The notes: generated by a model from the letters alone, not told the origin. Positions 26,572 through 37,697 are shown, numbered from the stretch's first letter. The stretch: DNA of 56,961 nucleotides from an uncultured bacterium (GCA_947647735.1 CANSLJ010000026.1:1-56961), one strand, 5' to 3'. Program-made: numbers and translations.

Positions 26572-29500
26572 GTGGAAAACAAAACGCGGAGCATTATGAA
26601 AAAGATTGTACAGCTAAAAGGAAACGGGAGAGTACATAGGCTGACAAAACGCGGTTTGAGTTTGCTGGTGGCAGCGACTACAGTCGTATCACTGGTGATG
26701 CCTGCCTTTACATTGGAGGGAAGCCCGAGCTGTGGCATAAAGGAACACACGCACGCAGACGCCTGCTATGAACAGGTTCTGACATGCGGACAGGAGGAGA
26801 CGGCAGAGCATACTCATACGGATGCGTGCTATGAGGAGGAACTCACCTGTGAGATCAGCGAGCATACCCATACGGGCGCTTGCTATCAGTCCGGCGATGA
26901 TAATGAGAAGGATGCTGCGACAACAGAGGATGAAGCGAATAAAGGGACTGATACGAATCCAAAGGATGATACACTGAATCCAGGGGATGATAATAACGAT
27001 GATAAACTGACGGATGCAGACAAAAGCGAAGATTCGAGTGACGGAGAAAATGTCGAAGAAAATCCCAGTGAGGAAGAAACAGAACAGCCCGATGTGAGCG
27101 AAAATGATCCGCCAGTGGAAGAGCCGGAAGAGCAGCCTGATCCCGAGGCGGATGTTGAGAGCCCGGAAGATTGGGAAGAAGAACTGAATGAACTGGAGTT
27201 GACAGGTATCTGGGGGGAAGATCTTTTATCGGTTGCGTTCAGCCAGATGGGTTATAGCGAAAGTGTTCTCAATTATATTGTTGCGGACGATGGCACCCAT
27301 AAGGGTTATACCCGTTACGGCGAGTGGAAGGGTGACCGCTATGCTGACTGGAATGCTCTTTTTGTGGAATTCTGCCTGCGCTATGCAGAGATTCCCGAGG
27401 AGGCTTTTCCGCAGGCTGATCATGTAGAGGAATGGATCGAAGCGCTTTCCGAGGAGGATATTGCGCTTTATCGTGCTGCGGGAGATTATACGCCACAGGA
27501 GGGCGATCTTGTTTTCCTGGCAGGAGAGGAAGAGCAGGAGGCGGTTTATGTAGGTATTGTGTCGGAAGTGGAAAAGGAAGGAACACTTTGGGCAATCCTT
27601 GGCGATTATGAAGATAGAGTGCAGGAACAGGATATTGCGCTGTATGATGAGCGGATTCTGGGATATGGTGAACTGCCAGAGAATCCGGAGATAAAGATTG
27701 CGTTGCTTGATATGGAGGGCGAGCTAATAGATGAAGGTACATGTGGTACAGATGCGTATTGGAGACTGTCTGGGGATGGCGTGTTAACAATATATGGGAA
27801 GGGCGCTATAACAGGGCACCCTTGGGATGTTTACAAGGATGAAATCGGTAAAATTGTTATTGAGGAAGGGATAACAGCTATTAGTGCTACCCATGCCTTT
27901 TACGAATGCAGAAAACTGCAGAATGTTGAATTGCCGGACAGTCTAACTAGTATTGCTAGAAATGTATTTCAACGCTGCTCATCATTACGGGAAATTAAAA
28001 TTCCTAGCAAAGTTGAAACGATTAATACAGAAACATTTAATGGCTGCTCTTCATTACGAACGATTAGTTTTTCTGATGAATTGTCTACGATAAAAGGGTC
28101 TGCATTTGCTGGTTGTAGTTCTTTAAAGGAAGTTGTAATACCAGATACGGTGACAAAAATGGAAGGGAGTGTATTTCAGGGTTGCGGTTCCTTAGAAAAA
28201 GTCCATCTTCCGAAAACGCTGGAAGCAATTTCAATATATACATTTTACAATTGTAGATCGTTGAAAGAGGTTGATTGGCCGGAAGAATTAGGAGATATAG
28301 GCAACAGTGCGTTTTGGTATTGCGAAAGTTTAAAAGAAGTCAATATGCCAGATACAGTGACAAATATAGATGCTGGCGCGTTTAACTATTGCTTTTCGCT
28401 GGAAAAAGTCCATCTTTCGGAAGGGTTGGTTAGTATTGGTAATAGCGCATTTAGTGATATCGGTTATTTGAGTAGCAGGCTTACAGAAATTAATATGCCA
28501 AAAACTTTAAAAAGAATTGGGAACAATGCCTTCAGTAAAATGCACTTTAAGGAGCTTGAATTGCCAGAAGGTCTGGAAAGCATTGGAAAACAAGCTTTTG
28601 AAAATTGCGGAAAGCTAACAAAAATAAATATCCCGAACAGTGTGACATCCATTGGAGCGGGAGCATTTAGGGGCTGCTCTTCTTTACAGGTTGTTGAATT
28701 TGGAGATGAGGCCGTAGCTGAAATTAAAACGGAAGCATTTAAAAACTGTTCAGCGTTGCGGGAAGTTACAATTCCTGCTGGAGTGGAAATAATAGAGGAT
28801 GGTGCATTTAATGGATGTTCTAAACTGGGGAGACTTACAATAGAAGAAGGTGAAAAATATTTAACAATTGGAGAACGAGCTTTTGCCTCTTGTGGTGTTT
28901 TGAAGGAGGCTTCCCTTCCGGACAGGGTAATATCTATTGGTCAAAGAGCTTTTGATGATAGCGTTCTTTTATCGGAAATAAATCTTCCGTCTTCATTGCA
29001 GTTATTAGGATATAATGCGATTCCTAATAATGTTGAAGTAGTTATGCGGATAACAGGGCAGATCGAAAAAATTATAGGTGATGATCCGTCAAGTGATAAA
29101 AACCGATTTTCAGTTCGAGTGGATAGTAGTGTGCCCTCGGTGGAAAAGGTTACTTTAGATAATTTATATGAAGCTGGTATGTATGACTTTGGCTTTAAAG
29201 GACCAAACGTAGTACATTTGCCAGATCTTGCTGATTATGATCTGCCGCAGCCGCTTATTGGCATTGAGGCGGGAGATTATTATGCGGATGAAAAGGGGGT
29301 GCTATATCGCATTAATGATGTAGAGGATGGTAATAGCAGCCTGACCTTGGTATATTGTCCGCCAGAAATGGTGGGTAACTATAGGATACCCGGAAAGATA
29401 GATATAGACGAGGATAAGACTGAAGTAAAGGTAATAGGCGTGGATTCTTTTGCATTTAGCCGTGCCCAAAATCTGGTGACATTAGAATTTGAAACGCCAG

Positions 29501-32500
29501 ATAATATTATCGCCTTAGACAATATGGCATTTGCAGGGGCGGGTAAATTGGAAAGCATCAATGGGGAAACAACAGAAAAGGGGGTTCGTGAGCTTTTTAG
29601 AAATTGTACATTTTTCGGTAATTCGCTAGTTTTGGGGACAAAAATTGAATCGCTAAAGGCTGGAACTTCTTCAGATGTATGGAGTCTGGATGAGTTGAAT
29701 TGTGGTGATTTTACATTAAAGGTTAACTATGACAGTACATACAGGACGAATAAAAGTTTTGAGATGCCTGGTGAAGTAGCGGGTTTTGAACCGGAGAGAG
29801 GTACGGGCTATACAGGACAGACAGCGTCGATTACGGTTAATATAGGAAATAAAAAGATTGGTGATTCAGTAGAAGCAGATGGCATAAAAGATGGGAATGC
29901 GACAGAAGAAAAGGATCTGTGTGCGTATGTTTATGTGCTATTCACCGAGAATAATGGCAGTATTACAAATATATCTACAAGCCAGTTTGGCAAAGAAATA
30001 GCGTATAAAGTAGGTGACGCCAATAAGCTGCTTTGCACTTATAAGGTAGAAGAAATAGAGAAAGGACGTTTGTATAGATATGCTTTTGAAGGAGGACAGC
30101 TAGGGCTTAGCGGGGATTATCCTATAGATGTTAATTATGGGAAGTTCAGTAGAGGCGGTAATGTGTTGATCTGGGCTGGAATGGCAGAAAAAGGGGAGGA
30201 AAATCAGATTTCTTTTGATGAGGCTGAAAAACATCTATGCCTTACGTGGAAGACGGAACAAGAGGGTTTTGTGTTAAATACATTAGTGACTCAAAACAAG
30301 ACTTCCATTGTAGGAACACAGGATGCAGAGGGCGAGAAAAGACTGTTTACTAGAAGTGTCATTATTAATAATGTACAAAAAGGAAATGCATTAGAACAGA
30401 ATTTGCCAACATTCTCGGCAGTTAATCATGTGGGATCAGAATATGCAAAATCTATCAATTTTACGAATACTATCATTCTGCCGGAGGGAATGCGTTTATC
30501 GAAAGAATTCGCGGAGGCGATCAAGAGCAATGACTATATTTGTGCAGGGAATGCGGTGTATACAAATTCGGGACAAAAAATCCTGGAAGGCTCCGGTGCG
30601 CTCTTGATAAATGGAATCCAGCTTATATCTGATTCTTTTGTGGGCGTAGATAAATTGGAAGTGATGTTTGAACTGCCAAATAAGGAAGTGAAGGGTAATA
30701 TACCACAGAATAAACTGACGCCGGTCAATAATATTCAGATTACTTTTGCAGAGAAGGCTTTTGAGATAGACCTGGAATGGCTGAATCGACAGACAGACAA
30801 TGAAAAAACAGATACAGAGGTGTTTGAGGAACTTTTTATTCAAAGTAAATTACAAGGCACAGTGCATTATCTTTATTCTACGGATGTTGAGTTGGAGCCT
30901 AAAGAGCAGGAAGTCAAGTTGAAAGCAGAGAAAAAGGATATTGTATTGAGCCTGATTCGTAATACAAATGTTAGTGGTTACTGGTATCCGCATAATTCGA
31001 TTTTTCCGGGAGAAGCAGAAACTTTTACAATTACTGCGAGCAATCCGGATTCTGATTTGCCGGAGGATAATTTTGGTTATCTGAGATATAAGCTTGATGG
31101 TTTTCATTATATGTCCAGTGAAAATATAGCAGATTTGTTTACAGATGATAGTGAAGAGCACCGTATGACAGTTATTATCGAGGGAGCCAGATTGATCAAG
31201 GAGGAATTGCGTCCAGAAGAAACCACTGTATTTGTAGCAAAAAATGGAGAGAGACATGTACTGCTTGCACCACAGCAGCCGATTAGTAAAGACGCACAAC
31301 TTACAGCGAATAAAACGAAGGATGATACAGCACAGCAGGAACCGCTGGAGAGAAAAATTGTTATTACATGGGGTGAGGGTGTAGAAAGCGATAAATTGAA
31401 AGTCTGTTTGGATGACAGAGAAGGACAGTATTGTACGCCTACTAAAGAGGGAATTCAATCGGTATTAAATGAATGGGGATATTATGTAACAGTGGATGCC
31501 TTCTACACTATAGAGTGGAGTAATCTTGAGGATGAGGCAGACGAAAATGGTGAAAAGAAGCCGCGTATTTTTTATCCAGGGGATAAAGTCGTAAAAGTGG
31601 TGCATGCGACAAACAAAGATTACTTTATGTTGTTGACAGAAGATCAAGATTATTTTGACAATAAAAAAACTAGACGTCCAACAGAAAGATTGTATGCTTT
31701 GCAGGGCGATAAGAATAATCTTAAAAAATTAGGCAAGCCGAAAGAGGATATTAAAAAAGAGAACAGTTTTAATATTGCTTCAGAACTTTCTTTGAGTGTT
31801 TCCCCAATTAGTCGGGAAAATGGAAAGCAATTGGAAAAAAATGAAGCATTAAAGGATGGAGATGTAATCCGATATTCTTTCCGGGCGAATTACTATGGGG
31901 CATTTGAAGATGTTTTACCAATGGAAGCGGGTATAGATCCTGGTCAGATACTTTTGGCAGAAGTAAAAGCAAATCAGGGGAAGGAGTGGACAGAAGGGCT
32001 TGAGGTCTGGACCTCTAAGAGCGGGATTGAATATTATTTGCTAGAAAAAGAGGGGAAATATAGGAATGTTTCTCTTCAGGGAAAGACTGCAGATACTGTT
32101 GCTGTAACAGGTAACGGGACGGAGAGAAAAACGGTAGTCCGCTGGTATCTTTATGAAGAAAAAAAAGAAAATCCGAGTGTATCCTTTTGTGTTAGAACAG
32201 GAACTGGTGATAATGAAAGCCCAGTAACATCTTATGGATTTACAGCATGGCTGAATGATCATGAAACTCATCGGATTTATCAGTATGAAGGGGTTAGCCT
32301 GCTAAAACATTCGAAGGAAATTTTAGATGAAAAGGGGCAAGCACTTCCAGCGGATAAAACAGGGATTATTCATGAAGGAGATAAGATTACTTATCGCCTC
32401 AGTTTAAGTACAGATGCCAGTGTGGATGATCCGAATTATACATATACACTTACTGGGAATTTATTGGAAGATATTTTACCGTTTTCAACTACTAACTGGG

Positions 32501-35500
32501 AAAAAGGAACAAATGTTAAGGTTGAATATGACAGAAATGGTGCCACATTAAACAAAATAGAAAATGCAGATAGCTGGGATATTGAGGATGCTACAGAACT
32601 TGAATATGCCGGGCAACAGAAGATTCAATGGGGAGACGATTTTAAAGTTACTCTCAGCAGAACACCAATTTATATTAATGTAACATTAACCTATCCGAAA
32701 GGAGAGAAATGGGAAGAATATTGCAAAGAATATGCTGATAAAATTTTGGTAAATAATTTTGTGCGATATGGTGCAGAAGCAAAAGTATATCAGGTTCTGG
32801 CAGCACCGACAAGTGCTGTATTGCGTAAGGGTGTTTTAGAGACAGGATGCTATAAAGTAGATAGTAATGACCGCCTGTATGATTATGAAAAAAATGATAC
32901 GATTTATGGGCGCCAGTATTATAGCAATGATGAAGATGCATTTCGCCATACTGTAGATTATTATGCGGTAATTCATAATAACGGACCTGCACGTTTATAT
33001 TTAAGTGAAATTCAGGATATTCTTCCGGAGGGCTTTACCTTTGATAGAGTACTAGAAACAAGTTTGAACAGAAACTTGTTATCAGGAAAAGATTTTTCTG
33101 GAGAATATGAGGATGACTATATTTATAAATATTGTAAGATCGGTGTGGAAGAGATGACATCTGGCCATGGAGAAAATGGTATTCGGTTTGTCTTCAAGAA
33201 AAACAATAGTGTAGGTATGGATGAACATTTGAATTATGATGAAGCATTGGGAATGTTCTATTTGAATTCAAAGGAAGCTATTGCGTTTAGCTACAGATGT
33301 TACACAAATGAAAGGGAAGTAACACCAGAGATTGCTGTAAATGCTATAGCGATGCCATATTATAATCATAACGAAGGCGAGCTGCGGCTTGAAGAACAAT
33401 GGCCAGCATTAGAAAGAAATGGACTTCCGAATGATGGTTTAGCAGGACTTTATGGAAATAAGACTTTAATAGAGAAAGGATTTATTCTACCTAAAACTAG
33501 TATTTATAAAGGAACGCCTTCGGAATGGCTGTATTCTGATGTGTCGATAACTCGTGGTGGCATAAAACCGGGGGTTCAAAAAAACCTGTATGGATATATG
33601 GGAGCAGATGGCGAAATAAGAACAGATATATTGTCTGGTATAGATGCTGCAAGGCCGCTTGTTTGGGAAATCCAAGCTGAAAATGAAAATGATTATGCGT
33701 TGAATAATTATGTGTTAACAGATATTATGCAGCAGCCTTATGCTTTTACAGGTGAGATAAAATTTGAAATAAAAAATAAAAATAATGATGTCGTTATAAA
33801 TTGTGGTTCTTCAAATTCATATTTTATAAAATTTATAGATGGAAATGAGGAGGATGGGATCAAGTTTCAAACTCTTGATGGGACAAAATACAGTATATCG
33901 GAAGAGAGTCCTATAGCGATTGTAAAGACGAAATTATATCAAAAGGGGAGATTAGAACCGGTAGAGACAGAGGTTGCATTATCACTGAAACGGGATGATG
34001 TAGAGAACTGGAGACTTGATTTACATATTTCGGATAAGAAAATGGCTATTCCAGCACATGGGAGTATCCGAATGCAATTAACTACGGTGGCGAGTGGTTC
34101 TATAGTCGCGACTAATGTAAATTATTCTAATGTTGTATATTTTACACCTCTATCACAGAAATGGGATGCTTATGGGAGTGGTAAAAAGACGGATGCACCG
34201 TTTGATACACCGTTTGATAATGGTGAAGAGGCCAGGTATGCTGTGTTTGATAGTTCAAGTGTATATATCGGAGGAACATCGGCTATTGTATCTGAAAAGA
34301 CTGTTGCGCAGACTAAAGGAGAGACCAAACGGCTTGATAATTGTGTATTGGCGCCCAGAGAGGCAGTAATGTCTGAAGATGCTGCTATAAGAAAAGAGGC
34401 AAGAGAGTTTACATATACACTTTCTGTCAAACCTGTGGAGATAACAGGGGATATAGAGCAACTTGTGGTTATTGATGGTTTGCCGCGCGTTGGGGATCAT
34501 ACAGAATTTTGGGCAGAAAATAAACGTATGAGTGCATTTAATCTATGCCTTGCGGAAAATCCGGATTTTACACTCATATTAAAGGAGGATGGTAAGGACG
34601 ATCAGAGGTTGAATGGAGAAGAATATAGTATTCAACTTTCTAAAAAAGATATATTTACAGATAGTGATTGGAGCGGTGAAGGCGAAGAATGGGAAAACAT
34701 TTCTGAGGAAAAGATGTATGGGGAAGAAGATCGTTCATTACGGCTGATAGTTCCTAAAGCAACAATAGAAAAATATGGAATTGATGAAGGTAGTGAACTT
34801 GCGCTCAGCTTTAATACGTTGATAGACGGGGATGATTTGAAGCCAGCGACTGTGGCATGGAATAGTTTTGGTTATGCATATCAAATAGGAAATATATTAT
34901 ATAAAGCTGCACCGCCTGAAGTTGGTATTCTGATACCTGGGATACCTCGTTTGGAAAAAGTGTTAAAAAAGCAAAACGGGAATGAATTTAAAGCGGAGGA
35001 AGATATGACATGCCGTTTCCTTGTTTATCAGGGAATCTGGCCAGCATTACAGAATAATGATTCTTTCACGGAGGAACAGTTAAAAGAGGCACTCGATAAA
35101 CAGCAGGTTAATGATTTTGCTTATGTAGAACTGCCTATAAAAGCGGGTGAAAGCAGTGCAGAGCTGGATCTTGAAAAGGATAATATCAGGCTTGGAAGCT
35201 ATAATGAAACTGAAAAGAGCTTTATAGCAGGAGATGAGAACGCAGAGACTTTAATCTGGGAAGACGGCAAGACTTATACGATTATCGAACTGCCAATAGA
35301 AGACTTCTATTGTGATAGCTTTAATAATACCCTGCTTCCGGGACGTACCTTTACCTACTCTGCAAGGCTGAACGAGCAGCTCACCTGTATCAATGTCAGA
35401 CAGGAATGGGAGTTGATACTGCATAAGGTAGATAAGAATAAACCAAGCCAGAGACTGAAAGGCGCAATGTTTGCACTTTACAGCCCGAATGAGAGCGATA

Positions 35501-35922
35501 AGAGGGGTGTTCTTGATCAGATGATTTCCAAAGCTCTGCTCGGAACAGTTAACGATCTTTCCACCGGGGTGGATAAGGAGTATGTAGACGAAAGCGGAAA
35601 GACCTGGTATTTGATGAGCGTTGAGAAGACCGATGAGAATGGTATGATCGATGACTGGAAAGAACTGCTGCGCGAGGAGTATATTTATCGGGAAATCAAG
35701 GCACCGGCTGGATATTATCCGGATATGGCTTACGTAAAAGTGAAACGTCCAGCAGGTAGAAGTGCCCTTGTGGAGATCAATGTTCCAAATGAGGCGGGTG
35801 CAGAACTGCCGAGAACCGGTGGAGTGGGTGTATGGCCTTATATGATGTCTGGTATCGTATTGATGTTGGGGGCATTGCTGATCGTATATCGAAAAGAAAA
35901 ACATAAAATCTTGAAAAAATAA
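26572..35922 (+). CDS. Giant LPXTG surface adhesin with CHAP-like and leucine-rich repeats
   Basis: A 3,116-residue cell-wall protein. I place the start at the GTG at 26572, 11 bases after GGAAGGA; an ATG at 26596 is an alternative. Order of parts: long signal peptide (about 1-48); three EHTH-x-DACY/GACY repeats; a 100-residue Asp/Glu-rich linker; a CHAP-like domain (about 215-370) with N261 and Y326 where catalytic Cys and His are expected; about a dozen BspA-type leucine-rich repeats (about 405-830) and a further short array (about 890-1010). Then come some 1,900 residues of beta-rich stalk with DUF11-like segments, a SpaA/Cna-B-like domain (LILHKVDK; YREIKAPAGYY), LPRTG (35806-35820), a membrane span and a basic tail. 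It should be anchored by sortase and act in adhesion. Confidence 0.9.
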   Translation: MENKTRSIMKKIVQLKGNGRVHRLTKRGLSLLVAATTVVSLVMPAFTLEGSPSCGIKEHTHADACYEQVLTCGQEETAEHTHTDACYEEELTCEISEHTHTGACYQSGDDNEKDAATTEDEANKGTDTNPKDDTLNPGDDNNDDKLTDADKSEDSSDGENVEENPSEEETEQPDVSENDPPVEEPEEQPDPEADVESPEDWEEELNELELTGIWGEDLLSVAFSQMGYSESVLNYIVADDGTHKGYTRYGEWKGDRYADWNALFVEFCLRYAEIPEEAFPQADHVEEWIEALSEEDIALYRAAGDYTPQEGDLVFLAGEEEQEAVYVGIVSEVEKEGTLWAILGDYEDRVQEQDIALYDERILGYGELPENPEIKIALLDMEGELIDEGTCGTDAYWRLSGDGVLTIYGKGAITGHPWDVYKDEIGKIVIEEGITAISATHAFYECRKLQNVELPDSLTSIARNVFQRCSSLREIKIPSKVETINTETFNGCSSLRTISFSDELSTIKGSAFAGCSSLKEVVIPDTVTKMEGSVFQGCGSLEKVHLPKTLEAISIYTFYNCRSLKEVDWPEELGDIGNSAFWYCESLKEVNMPDTVTNIDAGAFNYCFSLEKVHLSEGLVSIGNSAFSDIGYLSSRLTEINMPKTLKRIGNNAFSKMHFKELELPEGLESIGKQAFENCGKLTKINIPNSVTSIGAGAFRGCSSLQVVEFGDEAVAEIKTEAFKNCSALREVTIPAGVEIIEDGAFNGCSKLGRLTIEEGEKYLTIGERAFASCGVLKEASLPDRVISIGQRAFDDSVLLSEINLPSSLQLLGYNAIPNNVEVVMRITGQIEKIIGDDPSSDKNRFSVRVDSSVPSVEKVTLDNLYEAGMYDFGFKGPNVVHLPDLADYDLPQPLIGIEAGDYYADEKGVLYRINDVEDGNSSLTLVYCPPEMVGNYRIPGKIDIDEDKTEVKVIGVDSFAFSRAQNLVTLEFETPDNIIALDNMAFAGAGKLESINGETTEKGVRELFRNCTFFGNSLVLGTKIESLKAGTSSDVWSLDELNCGDFTLKVNYDSTYRTNKSFEMPGEVAGFEPERGTGYTGQTASITVNIGNKKIGDSVEADGIKDGNATEEKDLCAYVYVLFTENNGSITNISTSQFGKEIAYKVGDANKLLCTYKVEEIEKGRLYRYAFEGGQLGLSGDYPIDVNYGKFSRGGNVLIWAGMAEKGEENQISFDEAEKHLCLTWKTEQEGFVLNTLVTQNKTSIVGTQDAEGEKRLFTRSVIINNVQKGNALEQNLPTFSAVNHVGSEYAKSINFTNTIILPEGMRLSKEFAEAIKSNDYICAGNAVYTNSGQKILEGSGALLINGIQLISDSFVGVDKLEVMFELPNKEVKGNIPQNKLTPVNNIQITFAEKAFEIDLEWLNRQTDNEKTDTEVFEELFIQSKLQGTVHYLYSTDVELEPKEQEVKLKAEKKDIVLSLIRNTNVSGYWYPHNSIFPGEAETFTITASNPDSDLPEDNFGYLRYKLDGFHYMSSENIADLFTDDSEEHRMTVIIEGARLIKEELRPEETTVFVAKNGERHVLLAPQQPISKDAQLTANKTKDDTAQQEPLERKIVITWGEGVESDKLKVCLDDREGQYCTPTKEGIQSVLNEWGYYVTVDAFYTIEWSNLEDEADENGEKKPRIFYPGDKVVKVVHATNKDYFMLLTEDQDYFDNKKTRRPTERLYALQGDKNNLKKLGKPKEDIKKENSFNIASELSLSVSPISRENGKQLEKNEALKDGDVIRYSFRANYYGAFEDVLPMEAGIDPGQILLAEVKANQGKEWTEGLEVWTSKSGIEYYLLEKEGKYRNVSLQGKTADTVAVTGNGTERKTVVRWYLYEEKKENPSVSFCVRTGTGDNESPVTSYGFTAWLNDHETHRIYQYEGVSLLKHSKEILDEKGQALPADKTGIIHEGDKITYRLSLSTDASVDDPNYTYTLTGNLLEDILPFSTTNWEKGTNVKVEYDRNGATLNKIENADSWDIEDATELEYAGQQKIQWGDDFKVTLSRTPIYINVTLTYPKGEKWEEYCKEYADKILVNNFVRYGAEAKVYQVLAAPTSAVLRKGVLETGCYKVDSNDRLYDYEKNDTIYGRQYYSNDEDAFRHTVDYYAVIHNNGPARLYLSEIQDILPEGFTFDRVLETSLNRNLLSGKDFSGEYEDDYIYKYCKIGVEEMTSGHGENGIRFVFKKNNSVGMDEHLNYDEALGMFYLNSKEAIAFSYRCYTNEREVTPEIAVNAIAMPYYNHNEGELRLEEQWPALERNGLPNDGLAGLYGNKTLIEKGFILPKTSIYKGTPSEWLYSDVSITRGGIKPGVQKNLYGYMGADGEIRTDILSGIDAARPLVWEIQAENENDYALNNYVLTDIMQQPYAFTGEIKFEIKNKNNDVVINCGSSNSYFIKFIDGNEEDGIKFQTLDGTKYSISEESPIAIVKTKLYQKGRLEPVETEVALSLKRDDVENWRLDLHISDKKMAIPAHGSIRMQLTTVASGSIVATNVNYSNVVYFTPLSQKWDAYGSGKKTDAPFDTPFDNGEEARYAVFDSSSVYIGGTSAIVSEKTVAQTKGETKRLDNCVLAPREAVMSEDAAIRKEAREFTYTLSVKPVEITGDIEQLVVIDGLPRVGDHTEFWAENKRMSAFNLCLAENPDFTLILKEDGKDDQRLNGEEYSIQLSKKDIFTDSDWSGEGEEWENISEEKMYGEEDRSLRLIVPKATIEKYGIDEGSELALSFNTLIDGDDLKPATVAWNSFGYAYQIGNILYKAAPPEVGILIPGIPRLEKVLKKQNGNEFKAEEDMTCRFLVYQGIWPALQNNDSFTEEQLKEALDKQQVNDFAYVELPIKAGESSAELDLEKDNIRLGSYNETEKSFIAGDENAETLIWEDGKTYTIIELPIEDFYCDSFNNTLLPGRTFTYSARLNEQLTCINVRQEWELILHKVDKNKPSQRLKGAMFALYSPNESDKRGVLDQMISKALLGTVNDLSTGVDKEYVDESGKTWYLMSVEKTDENGMIDDWKELLREEYIYREIKAPAGYYPDMAYVKVKRPAGRSALVEINVPNEAGAELPRTGGVGVWPYMMSGIVLMLGALLIVYRKEKHKILKK

Positions 35923-35932
35923 GGAGGGTGTC

Positions 35933-37693
35933 ATGAAACAGAGAGAAAAACTATTTTTGCTGTTGGCAATGCTGTTGTCATTGTGCTTTAGTTCTATGGT
36001 TGTTCTGGCAGATAATAAGAGCGAGACAACAGCGTCAGGGAGTATTCAGATTATGAACCCGGCGGATTCTGCTGAGAAAGGGGAAGGCGAGGAGGCAAAA
36101 GAGGCAGCTTATACGGCTTACAAGGTGTTTGATGTAAGCTATAATGAGGATAAAACAGCGTATTCCTATACGACAGACAGCGCAGCTTTGGCGAAGGCAA
36201 TAAATGAAGGAAATCTTAAGCTGACGTTGACGGGTGTGAAGGGCACAGAAATTTCAGGAAAAGATCCCGCGGAATACGACCTCTATGTTGTGGAGATGAA
36301 CGACGGGTTCAGCCCGGCAGAATTTGCCGCATGGCTGAAAGGTAATACAGATCTGTTGGTGAATAAAGGAACGCTTTCTAAAACGGAAGATACATTGAAT
36401 GGGTTAGAGTTGGGCTATTATCTTGTCACAACAGATTCCGGCGCACTCTGTAATCTCACGACAACGGCTCCTGATGCGAAGATTTATGATAAGAATGTGA
36501 TCGAATTCAGCAAGGCTATTCTGGATGGGACGGAAAAGAACAAGGTAGAGAGTACGGAGATCGGTGAGGAAGTTACTTTTGTGCTTGACAGTAAAATTCC
36601 GAACTATGAGGGCTATGATCGTTACATATACAGCATTCATGATACGATGCCGGCGGGGCTGGAATTTAAGAGAGGCTCTCTGGTAGTTAAGATTGGGGGA
36701 GATACACTGGAGGAAAATAAGGGTTATGTGGTTACATATCCCGAAAAAGAAACAGGAAAGTCAATCCCGGATTTCAGATTGCTGATTACAAGTAAGACGA
36801 TTAAGAGCAAGACGATAGGGACACCTATTGAGATAACTTATAAAGCGACAGTGGTTTCCGCATTGGCTGGGGAAGAGGGAGAGAACAAAGCGAAATTAAT
36901 TTACAGTTCTAATCCGGCGCAGAGCGGCTGGGGCGATCCGGGAAATCCGGACATTCCGGAAGACCCGGATAAGCCGGAAGATCCAGAAGATCCGGATGAA
37001 CCGGAGACAGAAGAGATTGAGGACAAAGCAAAAGTATATTCAGCCAAGATCCAGGTAGAAAAGTATGCGGCCAGGAAGAGTACCTCAGATGAAGGGGATT
37101 CAAGCGAGGAAAATACAGAGGATGTTGATGAGTCAAAACCGTTGGCTGGTGCTAAGTTCAGGCTCTATAAGATGGATGGCGATAAAAAGCTGTACTATGT
37201 TTTAAACGAAAATTATGAAACGGATGATAAGAGTGAAGAAGGCGACCCTGTTACGATCGCGAAGGTAGAGTGGCTTGCCGAATCAGATATTTCAAATACG
37301 AGGAAACCGGACGAAAAAGAGACCGAAGTTGCCGATGTTGAGGTCGACGGTGAAACAAAGAAGATTGCTCAGATTGAATTTTTAGGTTTGGAAGATGGTA
37401 CTTATTATCTGGAGGAGACCGAAGCGCCTGTAGGGTACAATCGCCTGACAGGGCCTGTTGAGATTGTGATAGAAGGAACAAAGACCGAGAACGATAAGAC
37501 GGAGGTTGTGAAGGCAAATTTAGTTAAGAACGAAAAAGTTGCCAACAATACCGGAACGCAGTTACCAGTTACCGGTGGTATAGGTACAACTGTATTTTAT
37601 GTACTTGGCGCGATTCTGCTGGCAGGTGCAGGAATATTGCTTGTTACAAGAAAGCGCCTGGCGGATCAGGAGAATTCTGCTGACAGTAAATAG
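35933..37693 (+). CDS. LPXTG major pilin-like protein (SpaA type, isopeptide-forming)
   Basis: A 586-residue exported protein: signal peptide 1-26, two N-terminal pilin-like domains (about 35-330), a linker rich in Pro, Asp and Glu (repeats such as PEDPDKPEDPEDPDEPE), a Cna-B domain (about 370-540) with the E-box YYLEETEAPVGY, the sorting motif LPVTG (37562-37576), a membrane span and a Lys/Arg tail. The E-box Glu and nearby Lys residues suggest internal isopeptide bonds. A perfect AGGAGGGTG lies before the ATG, 11 bases after the adhesin gene. With the class C sortase behind it, it is the probable shaft subunit; the giant protein would be the tip or a co-anchored adhesin. Confidence 0.9.
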   Translation: MKQREKLFLLLAMLLSLCFSSMVVLADNKSETTASGSIQIMNPADSAEKGEGEEAKEAAYTAYKVFDVSYNEDKTAYSYTTDSAALAKAINEGNLKLTLTGVKGTEISGKDPAEYDLYVVEMNDGFSPAEFAAWLKGNTDLLVNKGTLSKTEDTLNGLELGYYLVTTDSGALCNLTTTAPDAKIYDKNVIEFSKAILDGTEKNKVESTEIGEEVTFVLDSKIPNYEGYDRYIYSIHDTMPAGLEFKRGSLVVKIGGDTLEENKGYVVTYPEKETGKSIPDFRLLITSKTIKSKTIGTPIEITYKATVVSALAGEEGENKAKLIYSSNPAQSGWGDPGNPDIPEDPDKPEDPEDPDEPETEEIEDKAKVYSAKIQVEKYAARKSTSDEGDSSEENTEDVDESKPLAGAKFRLYKMDGDKKLYYVLNENYETDDKSEEGDPVTIAKVEWLAESDISNTRKPDEKETEVADVEVDGETKKIAQIEFLGLEDGTYYLEETEAPVGYNRLTGPVEIVIEGTKTENDKTEVVKANLVKNEKVANNTGTQLPVTGGIGTTVFYVLGAILLAGAGILLVTRKRLADQENSADSK

Positions 37694-37697
37694 AAGT

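Noticed and set aside
27900-29050. Regularly repeated DNA that could look like a CRISPR or tandem array
   Set aside because: The periodicity is that of leucine-rich repeat codons within one frame; repeats are imperfect and there are no spacers of constant length.
37599-37697. An upstream in-frame start that would extend the sortase by 33 residues
   Set aside because: The extension overlaps the end of the pilin gene, and the hydrophobic anchor begins directly after the ATG at 37698.
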